Assembly: GCA_009746045.1 (NCBI GenBank)
Contig: RPFO01000584.1
Coordinates: forward strand, 1,023,843-1,087,842
Direction of reading: 5' to 3'
From: Mesostigma viride
Taxonomy: Eukaryota; Streptophyta; Mesostigmatophyceae; Mesostigmatales; Mesostigmataceae
Length of the DNA: 64,000 nucleotides
The notes beneath the pieces are model-generated. The model was not told where the DNA came from. It worked only from the letters and a program-made list of their open reading frames with translations, and did not search any database. Below are positions 31,561-42,520 of this stretch, in pieces (the stretch's first letter is position 1; the number at the start of each line of letters is the position of its first letter). Both the position numbers and the translations under genes were made by a program.

Positions 31561-32704
31561 ACATACCCCTCTACCAGGTATGCACGGCCAAAGGTCGTTA
31601 TTTGCAGTCTTAATTAGGTCCGCACATATTCCTTGGGACCGACGTTTTGTTTCGGCTTTTCATCTTCGGTCGCTCTTGCATCAAATCGCTCCCACTCCTC
31701 GGCACTGCACAAGTGAGCTGGTCGGAGCACTGCTACCCTTCTCGGCATTTACAACGTTCGGTCGCACACCACCATGCAGATGACCAAGGCTGGCAAAGCC
31801 CGGAATCCCCCCGTTTTGCGAACGGAGACGGTGCCAACGTATACATGACGCACTGCACCTGCCTCTGTCCACCGTTGGATTCGATCAGCAGATCGACGAA
31901 CCTGAAAGCATCCCGCGCAAAATTTTTTTGAACGTCTTTCGCCAAAAGCCACCAACGGCAACTACACAAACGGCCTTCCTGCACGCCCCGCGCGGGGCCC
32001 GCACGCCCCACGCGGCTGCGCGTGCGGATCGGCTAAACTCTGTACTGCTTGGTACAAGTACAGAGGCCTCAGGAGCTAAGGCTGTACCGTTTCAGTAGAC
32101 TTCTACCAATGAGCCCGTGACTAACCAATACCCCCGTACACTGACCGTAATATCTACCATTTGAATGACTGGCCCAGGTTCGTGGGGAAAATGGCAGCCC
32201 TGAGAAAATGTCCGTTTGATCAAAAGGGATCGACGACATCGAAAGTGTTGGCGAGCAGACTCAAACTTGCAACGGGTGACTTAGCGGCTATCACGGCGGC
32301 GGGTGGCACGCAGGCAGGCACCAGAAAGATGGCGGTCGGCTTTTGCTACCTGACCCATGGATACCGGACTCGAGCCGATCAGTTACATCGACACACATGC
32401 TAGCTGGCCAAATTTCGTGATATCTCCTTTCCCTTCCTCCATGGATACCTACATTGTCCAGTTGCATTGGTCATCCTCCAGGCTTCCTCAGTTTTATCGC
32501 GAAATTATGGTGGATGCGTTCCTGGAAATGTGGACAGAGCCGGACTTCATGCTCACTGTTGATTAGTGAGCTGCCAGCGGTCTCACTGCCGCAGACGTCC
32601 CAGCGTGGCTCGATTTGTGCGCCCGATGGCAACTGGTTAGCCACGGAGGGCCGGCATTGACCATCAACGGTCGATGCCGGCCCTCCATCTAGAGATTGTT
32701 TGAA
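31561..32704. other. Region between the two divergent CACTA genes
   Basis: Probably holds the divergent promoters. A minus-strand frame near 31740-31960 (DAFRFVDLLIESNGG) may be an upstream exon of the second gene, and a plus-strand frame at 32357-32566 may be an upstream exon of the transposase; neither is secure. A near-perfect 17-bp inverted repeat with a 6-base loop lies at about 32646-32685 (arm GAGGGCCGGCAT), just ahead of the transposase frame. Confidence 0.45.
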
Positions 32705-33214
32705 ATGCGTCAAGGACAGACAGTCGATGAATTCATGGCCGAGGACCCTGACGACGGGTCGGCCAGTGGAGAGGATGCAGCACGCCAGTTTGCTAGAAAT
32801 TATGACGAAGCAGTGGCCAGAGTCAAGGACGATACGCCATTGTACCCGGGATCTGAGAGCAAGGCGTTGATGTTTACATTGCAATTGCTGACGCTAATGG
32901 GGGAAAACTCATGCCCTCAGACCTTTGCTGATGAGCTCTTTAAGCTGTTGGGAAACGTTCTCCCCGCGGGCAACACTCTGCCCGACAGTATCTCGAAGGC
33001 ACGGAAAGTGATCAAAGGCTTGGGCTTGGGGTACCGTGTGTACGATGCCTGCCCATGCGAGGGTTACTTGTACAAGGACAAGATTACTAAGAGCTGCCCT
33101 CTTTGCAAGCTGTCGCGCTACGAGACGTACACTGACAGAAACGGTGACGTCGTCAACTCGCGGAAAGCGCATCGCCAGGTTAGGCACTTCCCCCTGATGG
33201 ATGGGCCGAATTAA
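32705..33214 (+). pseudogene. TNP2-like transposase, N-terminal part
   Basis: An intact stretch of about 170 codons that matches the start of CACTA TNP2 proteins: LYPGSESKALMFTLQLLTLMGEN, LPAGNTLPDSISKARKVIKGLGLGY, then the Cys cluster DACPCEGYLYKD...SCPLCKLSRY and HFPLMDG. It stops where a palindromic MITE cluster begins. ATG 32705 is the first in frame; an upstream exon is possible. Confidence 0.85.
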
Positions 33215-33987
33215 CTTGGGTGCTCGGAAGTGGTTATTCCGGGCAAAATAGTGTGACGGACCGATTTGCCTCAGTGGGCAAAAGGTTCCAGCACTTTTTA
33301 ACCTAACTAAAACCTGGCCTCGTGGAGGGGGGACGAAGAGCCCGAGACATCCGCCTAGGCCGCTGAGCACGCAAATGATATTGCGCCGGAGCTGCCTCAG
33401 TGAGGATTCGAACCCCTGACCTCCAAGGTGCACAGGTTTTAGTTAGGTTAAATAGTGCTGGAACCTTTTGCCCACTGAGGCAAATCGGTCCGTCACACTA
33501 TTTTGCCCGGAATAACCACTTCCGAGCACCCAAGTTAATTCGGCCGAATTAACTTGGGTGCTCGGAAGTGGTTATTCCGGGCAAAATAGTGTTCCGGACC
33601 GATTTGCCCCAACGGCAAAAAGGTTCCGGCACTATTTAACCTAACTAAAACCTGACCCCGTGGAGGGGGAACGAAGAGCCCGAGACATCCGCCTAGGCCG
33701 CTGAGCACGCAAATGATATTGCGCCGGAGCTGCCTCAGTGAGGATTCGAACCCCTGACCTCCAAGGTGCACAGGTTTTAGTTAGGTTAAATAGTGCTGGA
33801 ACCTTTTTCCCACTGAGGCAAATCGGTCCGTCACACTATTTTGCCCGGAATAACCACTTCCGAGCACCCAAGTTAATTCGGCCGAATTAACTTGGGTGCT
33901 CGGAAGTGGTTATTCCGGGCAATTAAAATAGTGTGACGGACCGATTTGCCTCAGTGGGAAAAAGGTTCCAGCACTATTTAACCTAAC
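33208..33987. mobile_element. Cluster of two complete and one truncated palindromic MITE
   Basis: Three copies of a 330-bp element with long inverted termini (GAATTAACTTGGGTGCTCGG and complement): 33208-33541, 33546-33879, 33884-33987 (right half missing). Copies are separated by GGCC, which also precedes the first (33204-33207) and follows the last within a few bases, so GGCC looks like a 4-bp target duplication. Each full copy carries GGATTCGAACCCC, the complement of a polymerase III B box (GGTTCGAATCC), giving it a tRNA/SINE-like core. The cluster interrupts the TNP2 frame. Confidence 0.8.
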
Positions 33988-34016
33988 TGATTAGGGCCTG
34001 GTTCCGAGTCCCGGAA

Positions 34017-34985
34017 ATGGCGGAAGCCCTTCAGTACGCTGCGAACCATGAAAACAGGGAGCCAGACTCATCCACGCGCGTTGTGGACGGCTTGAAAGGC
34101 AGGTTTGCACTTGTTTCTACGCCTTCTGTTATGCAATGTGTGCCAAAGTATCAAGTTCGAGATTTTTCCTCTGGCGCGTATCTTTTGTTTGTACTGCTCT
34201 GATGGATACCTTTCTTCTTACGTCTGGTGTTTCTTGTGCATGGACCTGTTCGTGCAGACAGCCGTGCCATTCAGCACATAAAGAACAACTGGGACTTTCG
34301 CAGCCAGCCGCGGAACACCATCTTCCTTTTGAATTTTGACGGTGTATGTCCAAGGTCTTTCATGGATACCCACAGCAGTTGGCCCGCGTTTGTTTCCTGT
34401 GTGAACTTGCCCGAGTGGGTTATGGTGAATGGGCGTTTTTGCCCTATGGTGCTTCTTGTGGGTGCAATGAAGGGAAAGGCACCGAAGAACATGAGCATTT
34501 TTTTGGACTTGATCGCTGAGGACTTCCTGGTACTGTGGAAGGGGTATTACATTTGTGATGTGACGCTGGACGTGGCCGGTGTTTACACTACGACATTTGT
34601 GAGGTCCATTCTTGCTGGCATAATTCACGACTACCCGGCATACTCCAAGTCCCTGAACATTCCAGATGCAGGGTACTATCAATGCGTCCTACATGGTGAT
34701 CAGTGGCGTGGGGTTTTTATCTCAAATGGCCGTATCGTTCTCCTTGGCAATGACCGCATGTTTCCCGAGGGTGACCCCCGCCGGCCGGCTCACGCTCCTG
34801 TTGTTCAGGAGATGGACCATGCTGGCTACCTGAAGTACTGTGCTACGCTAAAAAAGCAGCCCGAGCCGTTTCTCAAGTTACCGTACGGGGTTCACCTGAA
34901 GATCCGTCATTTTATTGACGAGTTCCATCTGTGTCCCAACAACTTCAAGCGGGTCATTCATTGCACAACAAGCGGTAATTGCTAA
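34017..34985 (+). pseudogene. TNP2-like transposase, central part
   Basis: A short piece (MAEALQYAANHENREPDSS..VVDGLKG) may end at a donor in GGCAG|GTTTGC near 34102. The core frame 34227-34985 has the most typical TNP2 text: NTIFLLNFDGVCPRSF, SSWPAFVSCVNLPEWV, then KAPKNMSIFLDLIAEDFLVLWKGYY, SILAGIIHDYPAYSKSLNIPDAGYYQC. These match the transposase region that contains the conserved Asp/Tyr-rich segments of the family (Tnp2, Pfam PF02992). It ends at a stop 10 bases before the TTAA-flanked insertion. Confidence 0.85.
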
Positions 34986-34993
34986 ACATTTAA

Positions 34994-36344
34994 CCCTTAG
35001 TCCGTTAACCCCCCGACCTGTCGGGGGGTTTGACTAACGGTCGAATTTCGCGCCGCGCCGAGAGCGCCGCGCCACTTGTGACGGATGTCAGTGGTCCGGT
35101 GGGTCCGGGAACACTTAGGGACGAAGGTGATGCATAGGTTTGGGGGTAATATTCGCCATAGCCTGGTAATTACAACGTGCATTGAGAATGTATCACGTGA
35201 CTTTGGCGGGAAATTTTCGCTCGCGCGCGCGCGTAATGAGATATGGCTGCATGCTGCAACGTGCCGCTGTTACGAAATGTTTGCGTCTCGCGGCTTGAAA
35301 CGGTTCAGAATGTTGCTCAGAATGACGATGCATGATTTTCGTAGGTCAGGCACGGCCAGATTTATAGGGTTGGGAAAATACAGGTAGGAAAATATAACTT
35401 TCCTGGTCGTCAGTTCCAGATGAGTCATAGCTTATCATAGGTCGATTTCCTCCCTATGGCCGGGCAAATCTGCGCCATGCAGCCCGGGCATCCAGTTTGG
35501 GTATGGGACGTCAGCTGCAGCGTTTGCTGAGAATGCGGACTAGTTTAGTAGCCATCTTTGCACGGAACATCGACCTGGTAGTCATGGCGGATCATGAAGT
35601 ATGCGGCTATGGCGGCCTTTGCATGTAGAGCATCAGTATGTGTGAGATTTGAGGGTCCCGGCCAGCGGAATCCGGGTAGGGCATGAACGAGCCAGGTACG
35701 ACAACGTATTTGCGTGTTGTTTGCAGCGGAATACGTATCCCATGCATTATAAATGACGATTGTATCCATGCATATTTCAGCAAGTTCCATGCCTGTTGTA
35801 AAGAGTGGTATTAGCCCTGAAAGTGCCCAGTTTTTGGCATTTCTTTGGAGTATACCACTCCGTCAGTGCAGGTAGGCAACGTGTTTGTATTCCAGCACTT
35901 TTGGCAGCCTTTGATAGCTTGTTATAATGCATTATTGTGTTGCATGTCATAGATAGCTGTTTACACGCGCGTAACCCACACACATGTATGAGCACGTTAT
36001 ATAGGGGTAATGGGTTATACGGGTGGTCTGACCCAAGGAAACCACCATTGGACTATCCAACTAAGTTGTCCAATGTTGTTATTGAGATTCCCTGCCCTCC
36101 CTGGGAAGTTAGGGTGGGGTAGACTTTTCCTTGGGGAAAAAAGATCGTCTTTTGGCCAACTTTGACTGGAGCTATCATCCAAATGCTTTGATAAAGCCAA
36201 GGTATTATTGCATATTCTGAAAGCCCTTGAAGTGTAGATACTCCTAGAATCTTGGTTGGGGTATTTGGAGTTGTGGCCTGTGAGTTATGATTTTTTTCAT
36301 TTTCAGGGGTATGAAAGTGCCAAAATGGGTCAGCGGACTATGGG
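34994..36344 (+). mobile_element. 1.35-kb TTAA-flanked element, copy 1 (piggyBac-like, non-autonomous)
   Basis: Flanked by TTAA on both sides (34990-34993, 36345-36348), with terminal inverted repeat CCC(T/A)TAGTCCG. The TTAA target and CCC start are typical of piggyBac. A second copy of nearly the same length lies at 45227-46573 in reverse orientation. No complete transposase; a minus-strand frame (35790-35545, WDTYSAANNTQIRCRTW) could be a remnant, but I cannot assign it. It contains a GCGCGCGCGCG stretch at 35222-35232, and its counterpart is in the other copy. It separates two transposase blocks of the CACTA element. Confidence 0.8.
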
Positions 36345-36348
36345 TTAA

Positions 36349-36467
36349 TTGTATCATTTGATTGTGATTGTTGCTTGCATACATTGACTGTGGCCTATCT
36401 GTTCACATGGAAAGCTGATGAAATATTGTTTTTTTTTTTTCTGTAGGTACTATATGCAGGGAAGGCT
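36349..36467 (+). other. Short gap, probable 3' end of an intron in the TNP2 gene
   Basis: Ends in a run of T followed by CTGTAG and CTATATGCAG, both possible acceptors for the exon beginning near 36457-36468. Confidence 0.4.
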
Positions 36468-38251
36468 ATGGCGAGCGGGTCACTTCGTGGCAGGCTGAAG
36501 GTCCTCGGTCTGAACCCGGAGCTGTGGCGGCCTGATGAAGACCCTCCACCGGAGGGAGACCCACCACCGGAGGGAGACCCTCCACCGGAGGGAGACCACC
36601 AAAGTCCACCGAAGAAAGGCCGCAAGAAGAAGAGGGCGCCAGCACCGCGCCCCGGGTTCCAGCTGACGGCTGAGGAAAAGGCTGATATCAAGCGTAAGTG
36701 TGACCTTGGGTTCTTATTTTTCCCGTAATTTGGAAATTTAATATGTAGGACTGACTATGGTCTGTGTGATTTACATAGGACTGACTATTTTTTTCGGCTG
36801 TCGTGTTACTACTATATGTTATTTTTTTGCGTGTGGTTGTCATGCGCAGGTCTCGATGACATCATGGCGCATAGCCTACCCGACTACTTCACCGGCCGGA
36901 TCAGTGGCTTGCTCTGCGATGCGAAGATTACTGAAAAATCCAAGACGCGTGACAAAATCCTCTACTTTTGCAAGCAACTCCCGACCATCTTGCGTGGGCG
37001 GTTAGATGACGATGCATGCACGGCATGCATTTCTCCTTCAATCAGCGGCCTGGGACTTTGTGTTTTCTAGCGGCCCGGCGACTCAGCAGCAGTTGGATGA
37101 CTGCGGCGAGATGTTTTTGCTTGCTGCAGTGGCGATGGAGCGTGTAGCGCCAGCGTCTGAGATGGCAAAATCTGTTCATATGATGGCCCACCTGGCCCAG
37201 CAAATCCCCTTGTTGGGTCGATGTGACACCCGCACCATGGCGTCGGGCGAGCGGATGATGGGGGCCATCACGAAAGCTAAGCTGTCCAACGTCAATGTGG
37301 AGAGCTCCATGGACGGAGCATATCGCAAGTCTGAGGCGCTGACCCATCTGGCCTATCACATGGTGAAAACCGGGATGGTAAGTACACGCTAGTGACCGAT
37401 TTTTTTTTAATGGATTTGTGTGCAGATTTAGTGTTATGTACGCGCTGCTTGTGGCCCGGTCTTGTGCTGCATGCAGCTAATTTCTTTGCATATTTGTGTG
37501 CGCTGCTTGCCATGTCTTGTTTGCTTTCTTTTTTTTTTTCAGCCAAAAGACCGCTACTACATCTGGGACGTTATCCACGCAGACCCTTCCAAGAAGGTTG
37601 AGTTGGGGGGGCGCAGCCGCAAGGTTAAGAATTTCTGCACTTTCACCGCGCCGCAGAATCTGATGAAGTGGGCGCGATTTTGTTGGAGTATGCGCTGCCC
37701 AATGCGGAGTACATACAAAGATCCCGAAGTCAACGGCGATGAGGCCTACTGGTAAGACGCCGCTGTCCTATTATTGTAAGTTGCTATTCTTTGAGCTGAC
37801 TTTCTTTCAGTATATGGAACTTCATCTGATTTACAAGGACTACTGCCGTTATTCTAATTTTTTTTTTCTTGCATTGCTATCTTGCTTTGTATGCGATGTG
37901 CATGCAGGCGGCCCTTGTGCAGCGCGCCATGAGAGGTCGCGCGACCTCTCATGGCTCAAAGACTGGATCGGACTCAACCAGCAGCCGCTGGTCCCGGAGC
38001 TTGTCCAGGCTGCAGCAGCCGGCGTGCAGCTCAAGGCTGAGGAGTATGATAGGGTGCACTTGTACGGTTTCAATTACCGGACGAAAGAAGCTGACAGGAA
38101 GCAAGCATGGCGGACTGCAAACTGTGGTGTAGCCTACCATAAGGAGGGAAGCAGCACTCAGTACGGCTACCTGACCCACATTCTCGTGGCGAAGCTGCAT
38201 GGTGCAGCCGGTGGGGAAGTGGACTCAACAGCTTGTGCTGAGATCGAGTAG
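36468..38251 (+). pseudogene. TNP2-like transposase, C-terminal exons (DUF4218- and DUF4216-like)
   Basis: Four exons with clean introns: 36694-36849, 37378-37542 (ATG|GTAAGT...TTTTCAG) and 37752-37907 (CTG|GTAAGA...TGCAG). The first exon has DPPPEG repeats and a KKGRKKKRA basic patch. Exon 2 matches DUF4218 (LPTILRGRL, then MMAHLAQQIPLLGRC, SGERMMGAI, EALTHLAYHMV). The last exon matches DUF4216 (YGFNYRTKEADRK...NCGVAYHKE...YGYLTHILVAKL). CATG at 37015-37018 and at 37928-37931 breaks the frame between matching parts. The order TNP2, DUF4218, DUF4216 is that of plant CACTA transposases. Confidence 0.85.
37925..37954. repeat. Perfect 30-bp palindrome inside a transposase exon
   Basis: 15-base arms without a loop: GCCATGAGAGGTCGC followed immediately by its complement. 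It includes one of the frame-breaking CATG tetramers and a second CATG in mirror position. Confidence 0.9.
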
Positions 38252-38958
38252 AGCTTTTCGATGCATCGGAGGTGGCTTACATTCGGGATCAACGCTTGGT
38301 GTTGGTCCGCAGCGCCGAGGCACCACGCACGGCAAAGCTAGTGTGGCCAACATCTGTTAGCTCTGTTGGGTTTGTGCTGGACCCACGGCATCAGCCCCAT
38401 TCGGTCATTCACTGCAAGCTGCCCCGTCACCTGGCAACCGGGTGGGCTTTGGAGAACGAGTTTTTCCAAAGCACGGCGACAAGGTGGCAGGAAGACATCA
38501 GGTACTTCCCACCTGAGCCGCCCGCTGAACGGCCGCCCGCTGAACCGCCGCCCGCTGATCCGCCGCCCGCGCCAGCGAGCACGGCGGCACGACCTTCACG
38601 CGCAGCCCCGCCGCGCAAGAAAAAGAAGCCGCCCGATGAACGGCAGCCCGCGCCGGCAACCACGGCGGCAGGACCTTCACGCGCAGCCCCGCCTCGCAAG
38701 AAAAAGAAGCCGCCCGCTGAACGGCAGCCCGCGCCGGCAACCACGGCGGCAGAACCCTCACGCGTAGCCCCGCCTCGCAAGAGAAAGAAGAAATCTGAGG
38801 CTTTGGCGCCTGCATCACACAAGGGGAAGGAACCCATGCCCCCGTTGCGCACAAGTGCACGCGCGCGCACGGTCAGGGACTATAGAGGACAAACCCCTAG
38901 CAACGAGGGGAATGACAGTGATTTTAACGGTAGTGATGCCAAGGATGATTCTGATTGA
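38252..38958 (+). pseudogene. TNP2-like transposase tail, Pro-rich with basic repeats
   Basis: The frame after the DUF4216-like part changes near 38245 and continues EVAYIRDQRLVLVRSAEAP...FVLDPRH to a low-complexity tail. The tail has three APPRKKKKPP repeats (candidate nuclear localisation signals) and an acidic Ser/Asp-rich end, stopping at TGA 38956-38958. A TGTAA at 39006-39010, about 50 bases downstream, fits a green-algal polyadenylation signal. Confidence 0.7.
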
Positions 38959-39538
38959 TGCTGCTGCGCCAGCATTTTGCGGCCTCATTAGATGCTGCAC
39001 ACAAGTGTAATCATGCCGATATTATGTTGAATAAAGATGCATCATTCATTGTTTGGGCCTAAACTGACTTGTTGTCGGTTCAGCCCTTGTATTTTTTACC
39101 ACTTTTGTGCTCGTCGTGGTGTTCTTTTTACCACTTTTTACCACTTTTTACCACTTTTACCACTTTTTACCACTTTTTACCACTTTTTACCACTTTTTAC
39201 CACTTTTTACTACTTTTTACCACCTTTTTCCACCTTTTACCACTTTTACCACCTCCGTTAGGTGGTAAAAGTCGCTTTAGGTGGTATTTTTTATCACTTT
39301 TTATCACTTTTTATCACTTTTTATCACTTTTTATCACTTTTTATCACTTTTTATCACTTTTTATCACTTTTTATCACTTTTTATCTCTTTTTACCACTTT
39401 TATCACTTTTTACCACTTTATACCACTTGTGGGTGGTAAAAAGTGATAAAAAGTGATAAAAAGTGATAAAAAGTGATAAAAAGTGATAAAAAGTGATAAA
39501 AGTGGTATTTTTTACCACCCCTGAGTTCCTAGCTAGTG
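38959..39538. repeat. Right subterminal arrays and right end of the large CACTA element
   Basis: After about 130 bases of 3' untranslated sequence come arrays of TTTTTACCAC (39106-39250), TTTTTATCAC (39285-39400) and the complement AAGTGATAAA (39432-39505), so the right arm can fold on itself as well as pair with the left arm. It ends ...CCTGAGTTCCTAGCTAGTG. The Phe/Tyr/His-rich open frames here are repeat artefacts. Confidence 0.85.
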
Positions 39539-39982
39539 TCTCTCTCTCACTGGGGAGGTGTTGCTTGCAGTGTACGGTGTTGGTAAGGTACACTTAGTTA
39601 CGGCCTAAATGCCCCGGAGGCATAGGAGGCGAGGTATACAGGCACTGCACAGTCCCCAGAGGACAATAGTGAGAAAGAAGACGCGGCTAGCGCGTCCAGC
39701 CAAAGTTCCAGGGGATCCCAGAGATCCGGTGCTGCCATCAGCTATAGGGCTACTGCATAACGGCATATCAGGCGACCCGTGATCCGCAGCTTAGTAGAAC
39801 GAGCTGCCCTAGAGGTTGATCAGCAACAACACTGAGCTGCCGCAGCGGCAGCATCATTATCATCATCATCAGCAGCAGCAGCAGTTACAGCCGGGAGCCG
39901 CAACATCAATCGCGACCGCGACCGAACCACTGAGCATCCGAGCGAACCGGATAGGGTACCTCCTACGCAGCGAACCCCTTCC

Positions 39983-41525
39983 GTGGTGGAAGATGCGCAG
40001 GAGGAGGAGGATGTAGAGGACGCAGGTAGCTCAACGGCCAGCTCCCCGTTCGTACCCCCGCCTGGCTTCGTGGATCGATCGGTACTACCCGGCGACGTAC
40101 GCGCGCGGGACTCGCGCGTCTGTCTTGACCCATGCATGGGCCGGGCGTGGACGGGGGGGGTCGGGGCCGGAGCCCGGGCGGGTCCCTCGTCGGGTATCCT
40201 TCGGGTCTTACGAGCGAGAGTCCAGGTCCCCGCATAGAGTGCCAGGATCGTCGGCCTACGTCCACGGCGACCAATGGGACGATGGACACGCTCCTCCTGG
40301 CCCATTCCCCACCGTACCGCCATACACACCCGCCAGGAGCGCGCCCACGAATGTCAACTTCAGTCGGCTGCCCTTGGACGACCCTGGCTTAGTACGAGCA
40401 TCCCACGTCGGTCCGCGTGCGGCGTGAGTCGGACCGCTTCGCCTTTCGGCGGCAATCTGACGCCTACGCACCCTGACGTGGGACTGGCGACTATGCAGCT
40501 TGGCGCGCGGCGGACGCTGAGTCTCGTATCCCGGCGCGAGTCTGCCCCGTATGCTCCCTCCCATGGGTCCCATTATGAAGCGTGGGTGAGGCGCCAACAG
40601 CCCCCCACCTTTTCCAGTCCCGCGTACTGCGAGAAGGGCGGGCCCCTGGGAGAGCCGGTCAAGGCCCCGCCCCTGTCAGATTTCAAGGCGGTGCCCAAGC
40701 TCCACGCGGGCATGAGTCCCCGCGAGATAATTTGACGAGTGGGCCCGTATGACATGGCAACAGTTATACATCGTGTGGTGCGATCATAACCAGTGGCAGC
40801 TGGCCACCAAGCCTGGTGTTGATCCCCTATACGTGGTGGTGAAGTGCATGGACCCGTCCGGCGTTGGTATGCTCAACGTCGAGAGCGTGGCCTCCCAGTC
40901 TTATCCGCGGACGTACGGTGGAGGAGCTCCTGGACCGCATCCGGCGCAAGCTCATTCCACCTGGCTACCAGTTCACCGAGCGGTTTGAGTTCGCGCGTCT
41001 GCGCCAGGGCAACACTGCATGACCTGGCCGAGTTCCTCACCACCTTTGATTCCTTTGCGGCGCGGCTGACCGGGGACCTGACGTGGACCGAGTACAAGAG
41101 TCGGTTCTTGGAGGCCATCCACCCTGACCTCCGCGCCGAGGTCAAGAAGCACTACGCGGAGGTGCCCTGGGCGAATCTTGACATCCACGCCGTCCAGCAG
41201 TACCTTCTCCAAGTGGCCGACTTCATCACGCGCCGGGGCTCAGCCAGCCCGCGGGAAGTTGAACCCGGCCGTCCGGGAGGAGGAATCCGAGGACGATGAG
41301 GTGCCCGCCACACAGCTACACACCATCGACGTGTCCAAGGCCCGCTGCTTCAGGTGCAACGAGATCGGACATCTCAAGAAGGACTGCCCGCGACTCAAGA
41401 TGCGCACACGTGTTCCAGCGTGGTCCCACAAGTTCCAGCAAGGCCCCCCAGATGACGACGACCAGCGCGCGGACGCGCGGGATCCCCTGGGGAAGGCCGG
41501 GGAGGGATCCCACACTCGGGTTTGA
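39983..41525 (+). pseudogene. Gag of the second gypsy element with CCHC knuckle
   Basis: Acidic start (EDAQEEEDVEDAG), Pro/Arg-rich middle, then a Gag core (TLHDLAEFLTTFDSFAARLTGDLTWTEYKSRFLEAIHPDLRAEVKKHY) and the zinc knuckle CFRCNEIGHLKKDCP (near 41347-41390). Frames change several times; one change, at 40131-40138, coincides with a doubled CATG. Typical of Ty3/gypsy Gag in order and composition. Confidence 0.7.
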
Positions 41526-41879
41526 TCCCTCAGTGCGCTGGAACCTCTCGGCCCTCCTGTGGTCGTGGCGGAGTACCTATATACCAGGCACGTGACCAGC
41601 AGGAGGAGGCGGAGGAGGCCGACGTAAACACGGTCACTTCCCCAGGGAGACGTGATGGTCGCAGCTAGTAATGGTGCCTGTGTAAACTAGCTGCGGGCCA
41701 TTGGTGCCTCTCGCTCATACGTTTCCGGGGCGACATCTTCGGACGAGGGGGAAGGGAGGAGTAGAGTTAGTCAACCAGGTAGAATTACAGACGCCCGCAC
41801 CAGATGCAGACGCATCGGCCCCAGATCGAGGCCAATAACGTAGATAGGAATGACGGGCAGGCCCCAGAGGTCTCCCCGC

Positions 41880-42020
41880 CTTCTGCCTTACCTGGAGGTG
41901 GCAGCCACCGTGGCGCCTCTGGGCGCCGCCGACATCATGCATCCTCGGCGTGGACTGGCAGGATGCCCAGGACGTAACGATCAGTGTCAAGCGCCGCGTG
42001 GTGTGGTTCCCGGATGCATG
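41880..42020 (+). pseudogene. Retropepsin remnant of the second gypsy element
   Basis: Encodes the end of an aspartic protease: EVAATVAPLGAADI then ILGVDWQDAQDVTISVKRRVVWF, the usual hydrophobic-ILG-x-DW signature. The two parts are in different frames, separated by CATG at 41936-41939 (GACAT|CATG|CATCC). The catalytic DSG/DTG half upstream was not found. Confidence 0.65.
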
Positions 42021-42182
42021 GTTCCTTCTGGTGCCCTCAGCACCAATACCTTGCGCAGGGCATTGAGGTTCACAACGTCCAGTACGAATCCGGTCCCGAG
42101 CGACAGCAACGGCATGCCTCCCAGATGCTCATGAACGGCATTCTGCGACCCGTCATGGGTTACTACCGCACACCTGCTACAG

Positions 42183-42520
42183 GTGTCCAGCGACTTGCGC
42201 GACCCTCGCAAGGGCGGGGACAAGCCGCCCGGGTCCTGGAAACGCACGTGCGCATTGGCCTATTGTCTTGACGACATCCCGTCCCCTCCTTTTGTGGTCG
42301 CGACGGATGCGGGCAAGGTGGCCATCGGTGGGGTTCTGTTGCAGGACCAAGGCAAGGGCTTGCAACCGGTTGAGTATATCTCCCGCACCATGATCCCCGC
42401 CGAGCGGAACGATCCGGTTCATCAGCAGGAGCTGCTGGCCGTGGTCTACTGTTACATACATCACTTGCCACGCATGGCGCCACCACTTGCTGGGTGCGCA
42501 GTTTGATGCTGCCGACCTCT
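42183..42520 (+). pseudogene. RNase H of the second gypsy element
   Basis: Clear Ty3/gypsy RNase H: PFVVATDAGKVAIGGVLLQ (first Asp), PVEYISRTMIPAERND, HQQELLAVVYCYIHH, followed in a shifted frame by RHHLLGAQFDA. The frame change coincides with CATG at 42473-42476. There is no RT upstream, so an internal deletion joined protease to RNase H. Confidence 0.8.

Larger units (their letters stand above)
28303..39538. mobile_element. 11.2-kb CACTA (EnSpm) DNA transposon
   Basis: The left end is CACTAGGAACTCAGG (28303); the right end is the complement with four additional bases (CACTAG-CTAG-GAACTCAGG read from the right, ending 39538). Long subterminal arrays of GTGGTAAAAA-type units flank an interior with a TNP2-like transposase gene on plus and a second spliced gene on minus, the two-gene arrangement of CACTA elements. 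It is inserted in a CT microsatellite, so a target duplication cannot be judged. The transposase gene is interrupted by two other insertions and several frame breaks, so this copy is inactive. Confidence 0.88.

Noticed and set aside
33400-33430. tRNA gene inside the MITE cluster
   Set aside because: Only the B box is canonical; the possible A box is too far away (over 60 bases) and lies in the MITE terminal repeat.
38200-38290. Two further tetramer insertions (CATG near 38200, TGCA near 38270) in the transposase tail
   Set aside because: A five-base slip at 38240 explains the frame change equally well, and the protein text is not conserved enough to choose.
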